Source: Capra hircus
Lineage: Eukaryota; Chordata; Mammalia; Artiodactyla; Bovidae
Assembly (NCBI RefSeq): GCF_001704415.2
Contig: NC_030823.1
Span: forward strand, 77,996,458-78,060,457
DNA: 64,000 nt
Reading direction: 5' to 3'
The notes under the pieces are model-generated. The model was not told where the DNA came from, made no database searches, and saw only the letters and a program-made list of their open reading frames with translations. Positions 11,657 to 23,600 of this stretch are shown one piece after another. Positions within the stretch are counted from its first letter, which is position 1. Every line of letters starts with the position of its first letter. The position numbers were made by a program, and so were the translations under genes.

Positions 11657-14600
11657 TAAACCTAGTGAGTTCTGTGATTGTTACAGTATCACAGTCTATT
11701 GATTGCTCATTATAAGGACACTAACAAGAAATAAAGGGGTGAGTTACCATAAAGATCTCTGGAAATAACAGAAAAAAAAGAAAAACTTCTTACACTTTCT
11801 GTAAAGCAAACCAGATTTTCCACTGGCTTCCATGGTAAAACTAGAGGTTTCTCTCTGGGGGAACGAACAAGTCCAGCCTCAGGCCTGACCCCCGGGAGGG
11901 CTTCCCTCCGCGGGGCGGGGCTTCGCCTGCGGCCGGCGTGCCCCCCGCGCGCCCCGCGACTGCTCTGCCTCCCCGCTGCCTGCCTGCTTTCCTTGCCGCC
12001 ACAGTTTTGTATTTTCCCTTATTTCTCCGCATCCCCACCCGCTCCCCTCCTCAAAAAAAATCAAAGGAAAAAAAGAGGAAAGAGAAGAAGGAAGAAGTTG
12101 GAGGCGAACTCCTCACTCACTTCAGTGAGAAGCGGCGTCCCTCAGCGCCCCCTGCGCCCAGGCCGCGTCTGCAGGACACGCAGTGACGGGTGTGAACCTG
12201 CCCGGGGGGAGGCATCACGCCACGGGGCAGGCCTGTGGACGCGCCGAGCCCCTTGCGAAGGCCGCTCGGGAAAGCCAGGGTCCTCCGTGGCGACCACAGC
12301 CAGCGTCCTACACCTGTTACTGTTGGCACAGGTTTCACAGGCAGTGCTCTGTGTGGTCTCGTCTGTGAAGCCCACTACTCAAAATATTCGACAGTTGTTA
12401 TATTAAGTCTCAAAACCAAAAAGCTAAATGAGAGCTATTTGCAAAAACGTAAACTATAGCTGTGCTTTAGTTATTAACCAACAAAATTCTGCCTCTTTAA
12501 TTGATTGCCAAAACACCAACTATTCCGTGGAGGTAAACGTGATCATGTGTAACAGCTCTGTGAAAGCTTTTGCAAAATTGAATACTCGTTTAATTATCTG
12601 TATTTATTTTATATTAAGCCTTCCCCCCCCATTTAGCCTTAATCAAGTGAATTTTATAGGCCAGAACACTTCCAAGAAGTATTTAAAGAAGATTTGTCCT
12701 TTTGAAAAGTTATTTAAGGAGAAAACTAAATATCCTATGATTCTCTGTAAGGAATAAGAAAACTGAGAGTAAACGTTTACTTGCCGTTCAGAATCCTTGA
12801 AGCGGTGGTGGAAAAAATTAATTCTGAGGTTTTTGTCTTTCCCGTAGCTGAGCCTGTGGAGGATCCGCCGTCAGTTCCTGTCCTGAATGCTGCCCAGGAA
12901 GGCCCCCTGGACAGCTCTGACCTCACGCCAGGGTGAGTCTGGACGGCCATCCCAGTCACTTAGGAGATCAAGAGTATTACTGCATTTCATGAGCGTTTTT
13001 ACAGTTTCAGTTGAACTTTGAACTGAATAAGTTAAAATTAACTTACCCTATTAAAGCCTGTTTTTAGGTCAGTGTCATTGAAATTTACATGAACTGAATG
13101 TTTCATAAGTAGGCTTTTATGAGTCACACTGAAAAGTGGGAGAATATTATCCTAAGGTCCAAATAATCACCCTAAAACTAAACTCTTGCTGCACACCTTG
13201 TTTATAATTGAGATCATATGAGGCTCAAATGATAGGTAATTCTTAGGCCTCAGGGGGAGATTTTTAAATCTATGAGACAGTTTTCCCTGTTTGGTTTGCT
13301 AGTTACTGCAGCTGTTGAGAGGTCACAATGGAATATTTATTGTACCATTGAATATTTAATGCTTTAGTTCTTAATATCAGGAATTGAATTCAAAGCCAGG
13401 AAAACATTTAATATCAGGATAATCCTGACTTCTGACCCAAGTATGTGATAGAGATATTAATTTGTTTTAAAGTGTTTTTTAGCAGATCCTGTAAGCACTT
13501 TTAATGCATATTTTTTAGAACCTAAAATGTGTATTGACCTTGAACTCCCTAATTTATTAATATATGATTTTTTTATTTAAAACCGAAACACTTTGTGATT
13601 TTTTTTTTAGAAATTCAAGCCAGTCTATTTAAAATACATTTTTAAAATTATAAGTAAGAAATTGAAAATCGTTTCTGCACGAATTCTTGGTTTAACCTGA
13701 AAATGTGAACACGTACCGAAGCTGTCGCTCCTCCTCACATCTGAGAAGTTTCTCTCCACTGTGTCCTGACCAGTGTGGACAGAACTGTCACCACCCTCTC
13801 ACTGCTCTCACAGGGCTTCTCATCACCGTGAACCTCAGGGCCCTGTAAACAGTCCTGTGGATTAGGAAAGCACATTCCTCCCCCTGCCCTCGGGTTCACC
13901 CCCATGGATTTTCTTACTTCCGTTAAGTTCCCTGCGTCGTACTCGTCACTGAGGTTTACCACGAAGGAAGGGGTGAAGCTGGAGTACGACTGGTCCAGGA
14001 GCCGCTCTGTGGCGTCCCATGGGAGAGTTCTTTCTACACGTTACTTCCTCAGTGCTTTCTGGAGTTGGTTCTGTCGTGACATTCCCTGCCTTGAAATTTA
14101 GAAAACACTCAATATCCCAGGTCATGTCTCTTGTCCTGTTAAATCTTTGAAACCTTCTAAGCTCTCCACTTAAAGCCTGGGCCGCTCCACAGCCGCTGCT
14201 TGTAGCCACTGGGCAGACAGCCCTCTGCGTCTCCGGCGCTGGTGAGTGTCTTTCCCTCGGGAGGGCTCGGCTCTCTCCTCTCAGGTGTCTGAGCGGCCAC
14301 CTTTCTCCTTTTTCCCAGCAGAACTCCTAATGCCCAGGTGGCTGTCTGACTTCTTTTCCTCAGTGGGTCACTGTGTCGCCCTCTCATGTCTGTGAGTTTC
14401 CGTGTGGCCCATGTGAGTTCTCCCACTGTAGAACTTTTGAGGAGGGATTCAGGGAATGCTGTTCTTCCTGAGAATGTTGCAGCCACATGTACAAGTGTTA
14501 TCACGGCTGAAGAGTGATCTCACGAGGAAACAATCAAAGAAGATGGCAAAGCAAGATGTTTGTAGCAGCTGCTGCACACACATGGCCACACATGGCCACT

Positions 14601-17600
14601 AGCGTGTCCACACCCAAACCCTCCATGCAGACGTGAAGTGAGGCAGTTACAGGAACATGCAACAGTTTAGCCAGCGCTTGGGGAAGAAGAAAAGAGTGAA
14701 CATATTCAATAACAACGTGCCTCGTTGAGGACACACTCGGTAGTCGGTGTAAGGCGAGCAGAGGCTTGGGAAGGCCGCTGGAGGGGCTGAGACACACCCG
14801 TGATGGGGAGCAGCGTGGCCGTGTCCCTCAGCTTCCCTGTTACCGAGGACACGGGTGAGGGGACACGTGATGTGCAGGGTGGGGTGGGCGCGAGGGAGCC
14901 AATGAGAGAGAGGAGGCTGCGCCTGCTGCGGGCATTGCTTCTGGAAAGCTCTGTGCACACTCGCTGAGCAGCAGGATGCACGCTGAGGCTTGCCTCTGAG
15001 CCCGTCGGTGCTTGCTCATCCCCTTGGTTTGCATTGGCTGAAGGGCAGTGTGGCCACAGAGAGCTAGGTCACTGCGCCCTGCCCCTGGCTTGTTCTCAGC
15101 CCTTCTGACGGGCGTGCTGAGTTTCACCTACTAAGGTCAGCTGTGGTGGACTGAAAATGTAGGAAGAAAAAGATTAAATTTCGGCCAAATGTCATCATGA
15201 ACTGAGAAACAGACTGTCTAATCCCCTGCATTGACTGGAATAGGGTGGAATTCAATAAGGAGAAATGTAAGTATGTTAGAGACATACATACAGGTCCGTG
15301 TGCAAGCAGGTGTCAGGCTCTTTGACAAGAAGTGATCATACTTGTACTTTTAGAAATTTAGATTCGACCAAAGTACTTTAAGCTGATGGTTTTCATTTAG
15401 CTTCTTTCTTAGTTTTTCTACTTATAAAATGAAAATAATGTGCCATATCTTATCTCACAAGGACACTGAGTTGTACTTGAAAGTAGTATTTCAAGCTCCT
15501 GGGCTAAAAAAACATAAAATACATAAAGGTTCAAATAATCACAGCCATTCTTTGGTTTAAACAGGATGTTTCCTTAATTTTTTTTTCACTTAGGATGGAG
15601 AATCAGAGGTGGCAGTGTTGTTTGTGGCTTCAGCTGCTGTGTGTTAAATTTGTCTGAAAGAGCTAGAATGTGACATTCTGCATGTCTTTTATGTTGCAGT
15701 GGGGAAGGAGCTGCGTTTACATACTCTCGTCCCCATTTGCCTTCCAGGCACTTACAGCCCCAGCCTCCTCCTTCAGCCTCAGGTAATGTGTCTGAGAAAG
15801 CTCAGAAAGTGCCGTGTGCATGGTTAACAAGAAAGTGATTGAGAATAAATGAAAATAAACAGTGTTCGGTATACACACCGAAGGCTTTCTGCTTCTCTGT
15901 GCTGCTTTTCTTAATGAGATGATGCTCATTTTTCCATGTGTATCTCTTTACCTTGTGTGAAATCTGTTAAACTGTTGGAAGTTAAAATTGTTTTACACAA
16001 TGCCAGTGACTTCTTCTCATGCATTTGAAGGAGGAATAAGAAGGTCTTCGTCTATGTCCTATGTCGATGGCTTCATAGGGACCTGGCCCAAGGAGAAAAG
16101 GTAAACAGGAGGCTCACTCAGTGTCCTCGCCTCAGCGAGAAGCACTCCTTCCCCGTCCCACCACCCCTGTTGCTAGCCCGGTGACGGAGGGCCGTGGTGA
16201 CTGGTGGGTGTCCCGACAACCTTACCCCCGCACCCCGCCCCCGGCCCCTCCCAGGAGGCTGTGATTGTGAGCAATGAGGGCGAGAGGAAATCACACTTCT
16301 CAGTGATATCAGATCCTGTCTTTCTGGGGTTAAGAGCCTTCTCTTTTTTTTCAGATCGTCAGTGCATGGAGTCTCATTTGATATTTCTTTTGATAAAGAA
16401 AATCCTGTGCAGAGATCCACCTCCAACCGAGGAATCACTCGCTCCCTTAGCAATGACGGGCTCGCCCTGAGCAACCACCCTACAGCCAGGAATGCCCGGA
16501 AGAACCTGGCCTTCAAGCCAGTGGGTGGGGAGGAGCACGGGGTGGGCGCTCTCGGCGACCTGGCCACCTATGCGCCCCGGAGCACAGGCGCGCTGAACTC
16601 CAACGAGAAGACGCACTACAGGCTCCCCGGCGGAGCACTGCCCAACAGCGTGCTTCTCGACGAGCTCGGCAACCAGGTGGGGACGCCGAGCATTGAAGAG
16701 GCCTTGCAGATAATCCATGACACCGAGAAGCCCGCCCACACCCCGAGGCCCGACCAGCTTGCCAACGGCTTCTTCCTCCACAGCCAGGAGCTGAGCTTCC
16801 TGAACGCCGGCGTCCCGCGCAGCCAGTCCAGTCCCGAGAATGTGGGGGACACTCGAGGGGCCTTGAGTCCTGTCACAGACACCACGGAAGTAGACACGGG
16901 CATCCACGTGCCCTCGGAAGACATTCCAGAAACCATGGACGAGGACTCGTCCCTGAGAGACTACACTGTGAGCTTGGACTCTGACATGGATGACGCGTCC
17001 AAATTCCTGCAGGACTACGACGTGCGGACGGGCAGCGCCAGAGAGGCCTTGAGCCCCTGTCCCAGCACGGTCAGCACCAAGTCCCAGCCCGGGAGCAGCG
17101 CCTCCTCCAGCTCCGGGGTGAAGATGACCAGCTTTGCCGAGCAGAAGTTCAGGAAGCTGAACCACACGGACGGGAAGAGCAGCGGCAGCAGCTCTCAGAA
17201 GACCACGCCCGAGGGCTCCGAGCTCAACATTCCCCACGTGGTGGCCTGGGCCCCGGCCCCTGAGGACGGGGGCCTCCCGCACGGCCGGGACACCACGCAG
17301 CTGCTGGCCTCCGAGGTGGTGCACCTGAGGATGAAGCTGGAGGAGAAGCGGCGGGCCATCGAGGCCCAGAAGAAGAAGATGGAGGCCGCGTTCACCAGGC
17401 AGAGGCAGAAGATGGGGAGAACGGCCTTCCTCACCGTGGTGAAGAAGAAAGGCGACGGGGTCTCCCCACTGCGGGAGGAGGCAGCGGGTGCGGAGGACGA
17501 GAAGGTATACACGGAGCGGCCGCGCGAGAAGGAGCCGCAGAAGGCGAACGGGCCGAGGAGCAAGTCCCCGGCGGACCCCAAGGAGGGCTCGGAGAGCCCT

Positions 17601-20600
17601 GCGGGCAGGTGGCCGCCAGCCCCGAGCGCGCCCGGGGACCCCGAGGGGCGGTGGAGCCCGGCCGGGCCCGCGGAGGAGCCGCCGCAGGACGGCGAGCTGC
17701 TGGAGCACACACGCTCCATCGAGAGGCTCAATGCATCCCTGCACGCGCTGCAGCGGGAGATGCGGCGCCTGGCGCTGCAGCAGGAGGCACTGATGCACAT
17801 GCGCGAGCAGCAGGCCTGGGTCATCTCCCCGCCGCCGCCCTCCCCACACCGGCCTGCGCGCGAGGCGCCGCGCCCGGCCCACGCGTCCCCCCAGGCCGCG
17901 CCCAGGAAGAGCGCGTCCTTCTCCGTCAAAAATCAAAGGACTCCCAGGCCCAGCGAACTCAAGATCACGCCCCTGCACCGCACGCTGACGCCCCCGCGGT
18001 CTGTGGACAGCCTCCCGCGGCTCCGGAGGTTCTCCCCCAGTCAGGTTCCCATCCAGACGCGGTCCTTCGTGTGTCTGGGCGACGACGGAGAGCCTCGGGC
18101 CCAGGAGTCCGGGCGCAAGGACGGGGCAAAGGAGGAGGAGGGGTCGGCGGGGCCTCCGGAGCACGGGGAGGCCCGGCCCCCGCCCTCCGCGGCCCCGGAA
18201 GGCCCGGCCGCCCCAGCCTCAGAGGTCGCGCACCCCGCACCCAGCGAGGACCCCGCGAGTCAGCCCGCCCAGCTGCCTTCCAAACCCAGTGTGCCGCCTG
18301 CTGCTCCCAAGAGCGCTAATCTGATTGAAGTCTCCCTCTCAGATTTGAAAGCCCCTGAAAAGGCTGATGTATCTGTTGAAAAGTGCGGCGGAGAAAGTGA
18401 CCAAGAGCAAGCGGAGGAGGGCCAGAAGGTGTGCCGCGGGTTCTTCTTCAAGGTAAGACCGCCCGCGGGCCCTGGGCCTCTTCTCGCTCCGTGCTTCTGG
18501 CGCGCGCGCCGGCTTCTTGAGCAGCAGGACCTCTGTTAGGCTCTGCCCGTAATCCTGGGCTGTGTCCTGGTCCGACCCTTGTGAACTGCGGTTCCGGGCA
18601 GGCACTCTGGTTTCTGAAGCAGTCTTTCATCCCGTCGTTGAACGTGGGGAGACCTGCTGTTTTTGCCCCCTGTTTGTGTCTCTTTTTCACCAAAGCCTTT
18701 TGAGAACCAAGTGATTCACTCTTGCAAAAGATACTCTGTTGCCAGTTGATAAAAATGTTGGCATTGCCCCCAAATCTGTTTTTTTCCTTAGTATTGACCA
18801 TCTTCCCATACACTTTTTTTTTTTTAAATTTTAAACCCTGACCAAACCGAATCTTGCAAGACGAAACGTTAGAAATGCAGTTTGCGCAGTTGCCCTGGAG
18901 CAGCTCCTCTGGGAGCACTGAAGAGAGCGTAGCTGACGACCCCAACCTCAAGGTTGGTGTTTGATGTGACCTACGTTTACAGGCTGCTGAGCCAGCTAAC
19001 CCAAGTCCTGCACAGTATCACCTTGTGATGGTGACATCTGGACACGCACCATCGGTGCTAGAACAAGGAAGGCCTCGTGTTAAAGGTTTTCTCCTGTCAT
19101 CCTTTTTCTCACTTTATATTTGTCTGTGTTTTCCAGACTGTACAGGGAAGAGTGGCTTCTTATCACAAACATGTACATGTGTGCTGCTCACGTTTCTTTT
19201 CTTAAAAGGTTAAGAGACCAAGGGATACCGTTTCTAATCCTCCCAAGTTTAGACTGTAGATAGAAAGACAGCCTTCAGTGGCAAAAGTCTATACTTGCAG
19301 ATTTTCTGGAGTCCTGTTGGAGTCAGAATTCGGAAGTGGTTACAATCGCTTGCTTTGGATCATTAAATATTGGGAATGGGTAACTTACTTTGAAGTTGGT
19401 TGTAGAGAGATGACTCTCGGCCCTTTTAAATGTTTAGAAACTTAAATGTGAGTTGTGTTTTTTGTTTCCCAACTGTGTGAGACTGCTGTTAATGTTTTTT
19501 AACAGACTACTGCTGTAGACGGTAATTGATGTGTAGAGACCTTGCTACCTCTGCTCCCTCCGAGAGGAGAGCAGAGGGGGTCCTCGGGTATCCACCCGTG
19601 CCCTCCTTTCCTCACTCTGTCTTTACCGCCTGGTGCTCGGCCCTCAGACCGTGGTCGCAGCTCATCACGGGCTCCCCGCGTCTGCCTGGTCCCTTCTTCA
19701 CACCGGCTCTCGGGAGTGGAAGTCCACGGGACCTCTTAGAGATGCCTGTTGGATAAAGTGCAGCCCCTCGGCGTGTGATCGGGGCATTCCCAGAGGAATC
19801 CGCTAATTCGCGGGTCCACCCTCTCCCCGTAGCTCCCTTCCGAATGTCCTGTCAGGCTCGCTTTGGTCCTCCTGTGTACCGCAGCCCTGCGTGGTTCTGG
19901 GGGCAGATGGAGCGTCCTCCCGTGTCTCCTGCACCCTCAGGTTCTCATGGTGGCTGCTGGCCCGGCCTCCCCAGCCCCCTTGTGGCTGCTGCTGCCACGG
20001 CTCCTCTTAGACCGTGAAGTCCTGCCGGCGCTGTGTCTTCTCATCTGCAGAGTGTGCGCAGCGTGTCTGGCGCGGACGTGTGTGTTTGGCCTGGCTATTC
20101 ACAGGCTGTCTTCTGACTCTCCATTCTGAGCACAGCTGTGGCTGAGTGTCTGTGCCAGCGCCTTGCTGTGCCCCTTCCTCCCCCCAGCTGGTAGGGGTCT
20201 AGAAGCTCCTTCACCTAAGGAGCCCCGTCTTTTTCACGGTTCGTGTCTTTTGTGCCCAGCACTGTGCTGGGAATGTGTCAGAACTAATTCTCCAGCTGGT
20301 TCCTCCTGACTTCTGAGAACTCAGGCCCTGAGAGGCTGCTTAGGAGCTAGGCAGGCCCAGGAGGCCCGGGGCCCACCTTCTAGCTAGTCCTGGGGTCAGA
20401 AGTATAATTACACTCGCCTCCTCTTACGTGGGAGAGCCCGCAGTGCAGTGCAGAACCAGCGAGCAAACTGTCAGAACCTCTACTTAAAAAAATGGTGCAG
20501 CAGGAATTTTGTTTATGTGATACAACTTTGGGTGCCTGTTTTTTTGGTGCTTTTTTTTTTACTTTTCTACATTAAGCATGTATTTTAAATACAACTTAAA

Positions 20601-23600
20601 TGGAATTTTAAAATGTGTGGAGAAGCTCTCCACTCTGTAAATTATTTATCAGGGCCCAGAAAACTTTTTCATTTTTTCCCCCATTTTATGGTGTTCTTTG
20701 CTGACTTCCTAAGTTTCGAAAACATGTAATCAAAGAAGTTTGTGTCTTTTGTTATTTGTAAAAGTATTGCCTCTTTAGTTCATTTCTTCCTTCATCCTTT
20801 TGGAACATGTCCATTTGTGGTGGGGTTGGAATAAGATTCAGCGGGTAATTTGGATTCTCAGTTCTAAGAGTAACCACTACCTGTGGCCTCAGCCATTGAA
20901 AATGAGGACATTGGTACCTAAGTGTCCTCCTCCTCAATGAAATTCATTCCCTAGGATGATCAAAAGGCAGAAAATGATATGGCCATGAAGCGGGCAGCTT
21001 TGTTGGAGAAACGGTTAAGAAGGGAGAGGGAGACGCAGCTTCGGAAGCAGCAGCTGGAAGCCGAGATGGAGCATAGGAAGGAGGAGACCAGGTGGGGCCG
21101 CCGCGCGGGGAGGGCGTCCTGCCGGCCCCGCGCCGGGCGCTTGGGGAAACCTTCGCAGAGGCAGTGCTGATCTGGGGTGCTTCTTAGAAGTTCATTTATT
21201 CAAGTATTGGTTGCATGTTTTTATTCCAAGCTTGAAACATTAACTTAAAATAATTTTCCTGGGTTTTTCTCACACACACACATTTTTTTAAAGTAGTAAT
21301 TTATTAATGATATAGTTAATGACCGCAGTTGTCCCAGGCACACTTTAAATGGAGCATTTTCCAGGTGTTGACTCGCTCGCCCCCTCACGCACGCTCACCT
21401 CCGCCCACACGCACGCTCACCGCCCCCCCACCACGCACGCTCACCGCCCCCCCCACGCACTCTCACTGCCTCCCCACCACGCACGCTCACCGCCTCTCAC
21501 GCACGTTCACCGCCCCCCCATGCACGCTCACCGCGCACGCTCACCCCCTCGCGCACTCACCGCCCCTCGCAGCACCTCCCCTAACCCCCCCCCCGCCCCG
21601 CCCCGCCCCGCCCCCCCAATGCGTGCGCAGTAAGCGGCGCGCCCGCTTGGTCTCCAGGCGCAGGACGGAGGAGGAGCGGCAGAAGAAGGAGGACGAGCGG
21701 GCGCGCCGCGAGTTCATCCGGCAGGAGTACCTGCGGCGCAAGCAGCTCAAGCTCATGGAGGACATGGACGCCGTCCTCAAGCCCCGGCCTCAGGTGGCCC
21801 GGCAGAAGAAGCAGCGGCCCAAGTCCATCCACAGGGATCACCTCGAGTCCCCCAAGACGCCCGTGAAAGGCCCCCCAGGTAACGGGCACGTGGTGACGTG
21901 GCTTAGAGCAGACCCCAGCTCGGCAGTGGCACGGAGGCGCAGAGGGCGCTGAACTGGGCAGGAAAGCTTCCTGCGAGTGGAGCCTGTTACACGTGCGTGC
22001 ATATGGCCAGCAGCACACTCGAGTGCTCACATCCAGCCTGAACACGAGCCCGGTGGGCGCTCGCCCTCACATACCATCTCCCTGGGTTGTCACTATAGTT
22101 ACTCTGAAACTTAAGAATTACTATACTTATTCTATACCGACTTATATGCTGAATTCTATACTGAATTACTGTAGTTATTCTGAAAATGAAGGAAAATAAT
22201 GTAACACTATTTAAAGAGAACTGTTTAAAAAAATAAAATAGACACAGAAAACAGATGCCAGAGGGTACTGGGGTGTGGTAAGTGTTAGGGTGCTGGGGCT
22301 ACAATAGACACGTGACTGTAAACTAGATGAGCAACAAGGACTTACTGCACAGCACAGGGAACTATGGTGGGAGAGAGTCTGGAGAAGAGTGAGTGTGTGC
22401 GCGTGTGTGCGTGTGTGCGTGTGTGTGTGTGTGTGTGTGTGCGCGTGTGTGTGTGTGTGCGCGTGTGTGTGCGTGCGTGTGCGTGTGTGTGTGCGTGTGT
22501 GTGTGCGTGTGTGCACGCGTGTGTGTGTGCGCACGCGTGTGTGTGTGCGCGCGTGTGTGTGCGCGCGCGCGCGTGTGTGTGTGTGTGCGCGTGTGTGTGT
22601 GTGTGCGTGTGTGTGTGTGTGCGTGTGTGTGTGTGTGCGCGTGTGTGTGCGTGTGTGTGTGTGCGTGCGTGTGTGTGCGTGTGCGTGCGTGTGCGTGCGT
22701 GCGTGCGTGCGTGCGTGTGTGCGTGCGTGTGTGCGTGTGTGTGTGCGTGCGTGTGTGTGCGTGTGCGTGTGTGTGTGCGTGTGTGTGTGCGTGTGTGTGT
22801 GTGTGTGCGTGTGTGTGCGTGTGTGCGTGTGTGTGTGCGCGTGACTGAATCACCTTGCTTAAACCGTAAGCTAACACAGCATTGTAAATTACCTGTAGTT
22901 CAATTTAAAAAGTAAAGAGAACTCCACCTTTTGTAGTCAGTGAAAAGTTTTGATACCTAGTATTGGCTGAAATTAACAAACTGACTTGCTGCCTGGGAAC
23001 AGTTCGGTTGATCAGTTGTGTATGACTCTTTGTGACCCGATGGACTGCAGTGCGCCAGGCTTCCCTGTCCATTACCAACTCCTGGAGCCTGCTCAAACTC
23101 GTATCCATTGGGCCGGTGATGCCATCCAACCATCTCATCCTCTGCCATCCCCTTCTCCCGCCTTCAGTCTTTTCCAGCATCAGGGTCTTTTCCAATGAGT
23201 CAGTTCTTCGCATCAGGTGGCCGAAGTATTGGAGTTTCAGCTTCAGTCCTTCCAGTGACTATTCAGGACTGACTTCCTTTAGGATGGACTGGTTGTATCT
23301 CCTTGATGTCCAAGAGACTCTCAAGAGTCTTCTCCAATACCACAGTTCAGAAGTATTAGTTTTCTTTATAGTCCAACTCTTACATCCACACATGACTACT
23401 GGAAAAACTATAGCTTTGACTAGATGGACCTTTGTCAGCAAAGTAATGTCTCTGCTTTTTAATATGCTATCTAGGTTGGTCATAACTTTTCTTCCAGGAA
23501 GCAAGCATCTTTTAATTTCATGACTGCAGTCACCATCTGCAGTGATTTTGGAGCCCCCAAAAATAAAGTCTGTCACTGTTTCCATTGTTTCCCCATCTAT

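Larger units (their letters stand above)
11203..12847. other. CAMSAP2 intron
   Basis: Holds an (AT)n microsatellite at 11612-11653 and a CpG-rich block at about 11880-12330. The rest is unremarkable AT-rich DNA. Confidence 0.85.

Noticed and set aside
16374..18164. 596-codon open frame antisense to the large CAMSAP2 exon
   Set aside because: It mirrors the GC-rich codon use of the sense exon; composition is Leu/Arg/Gly/Pro-biased with no domain or own promoter, and the sense frame has clear conserved domains.
18850..18954. Possible extra CAMSAP2 exon (29-codon open stretch ending AACCTCAAG before GTTGGT)
   Set aside because: The only nearby AG acceptor would put the exon in a frame that stops after three codons, and the family protein continues directly from FFFK to DDQKAEN.
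22362..22915. Open frames of 150-180 codons in the TG/CG tract
   Set aside because: Dinucleotide repeat without stop codons, not a gene.
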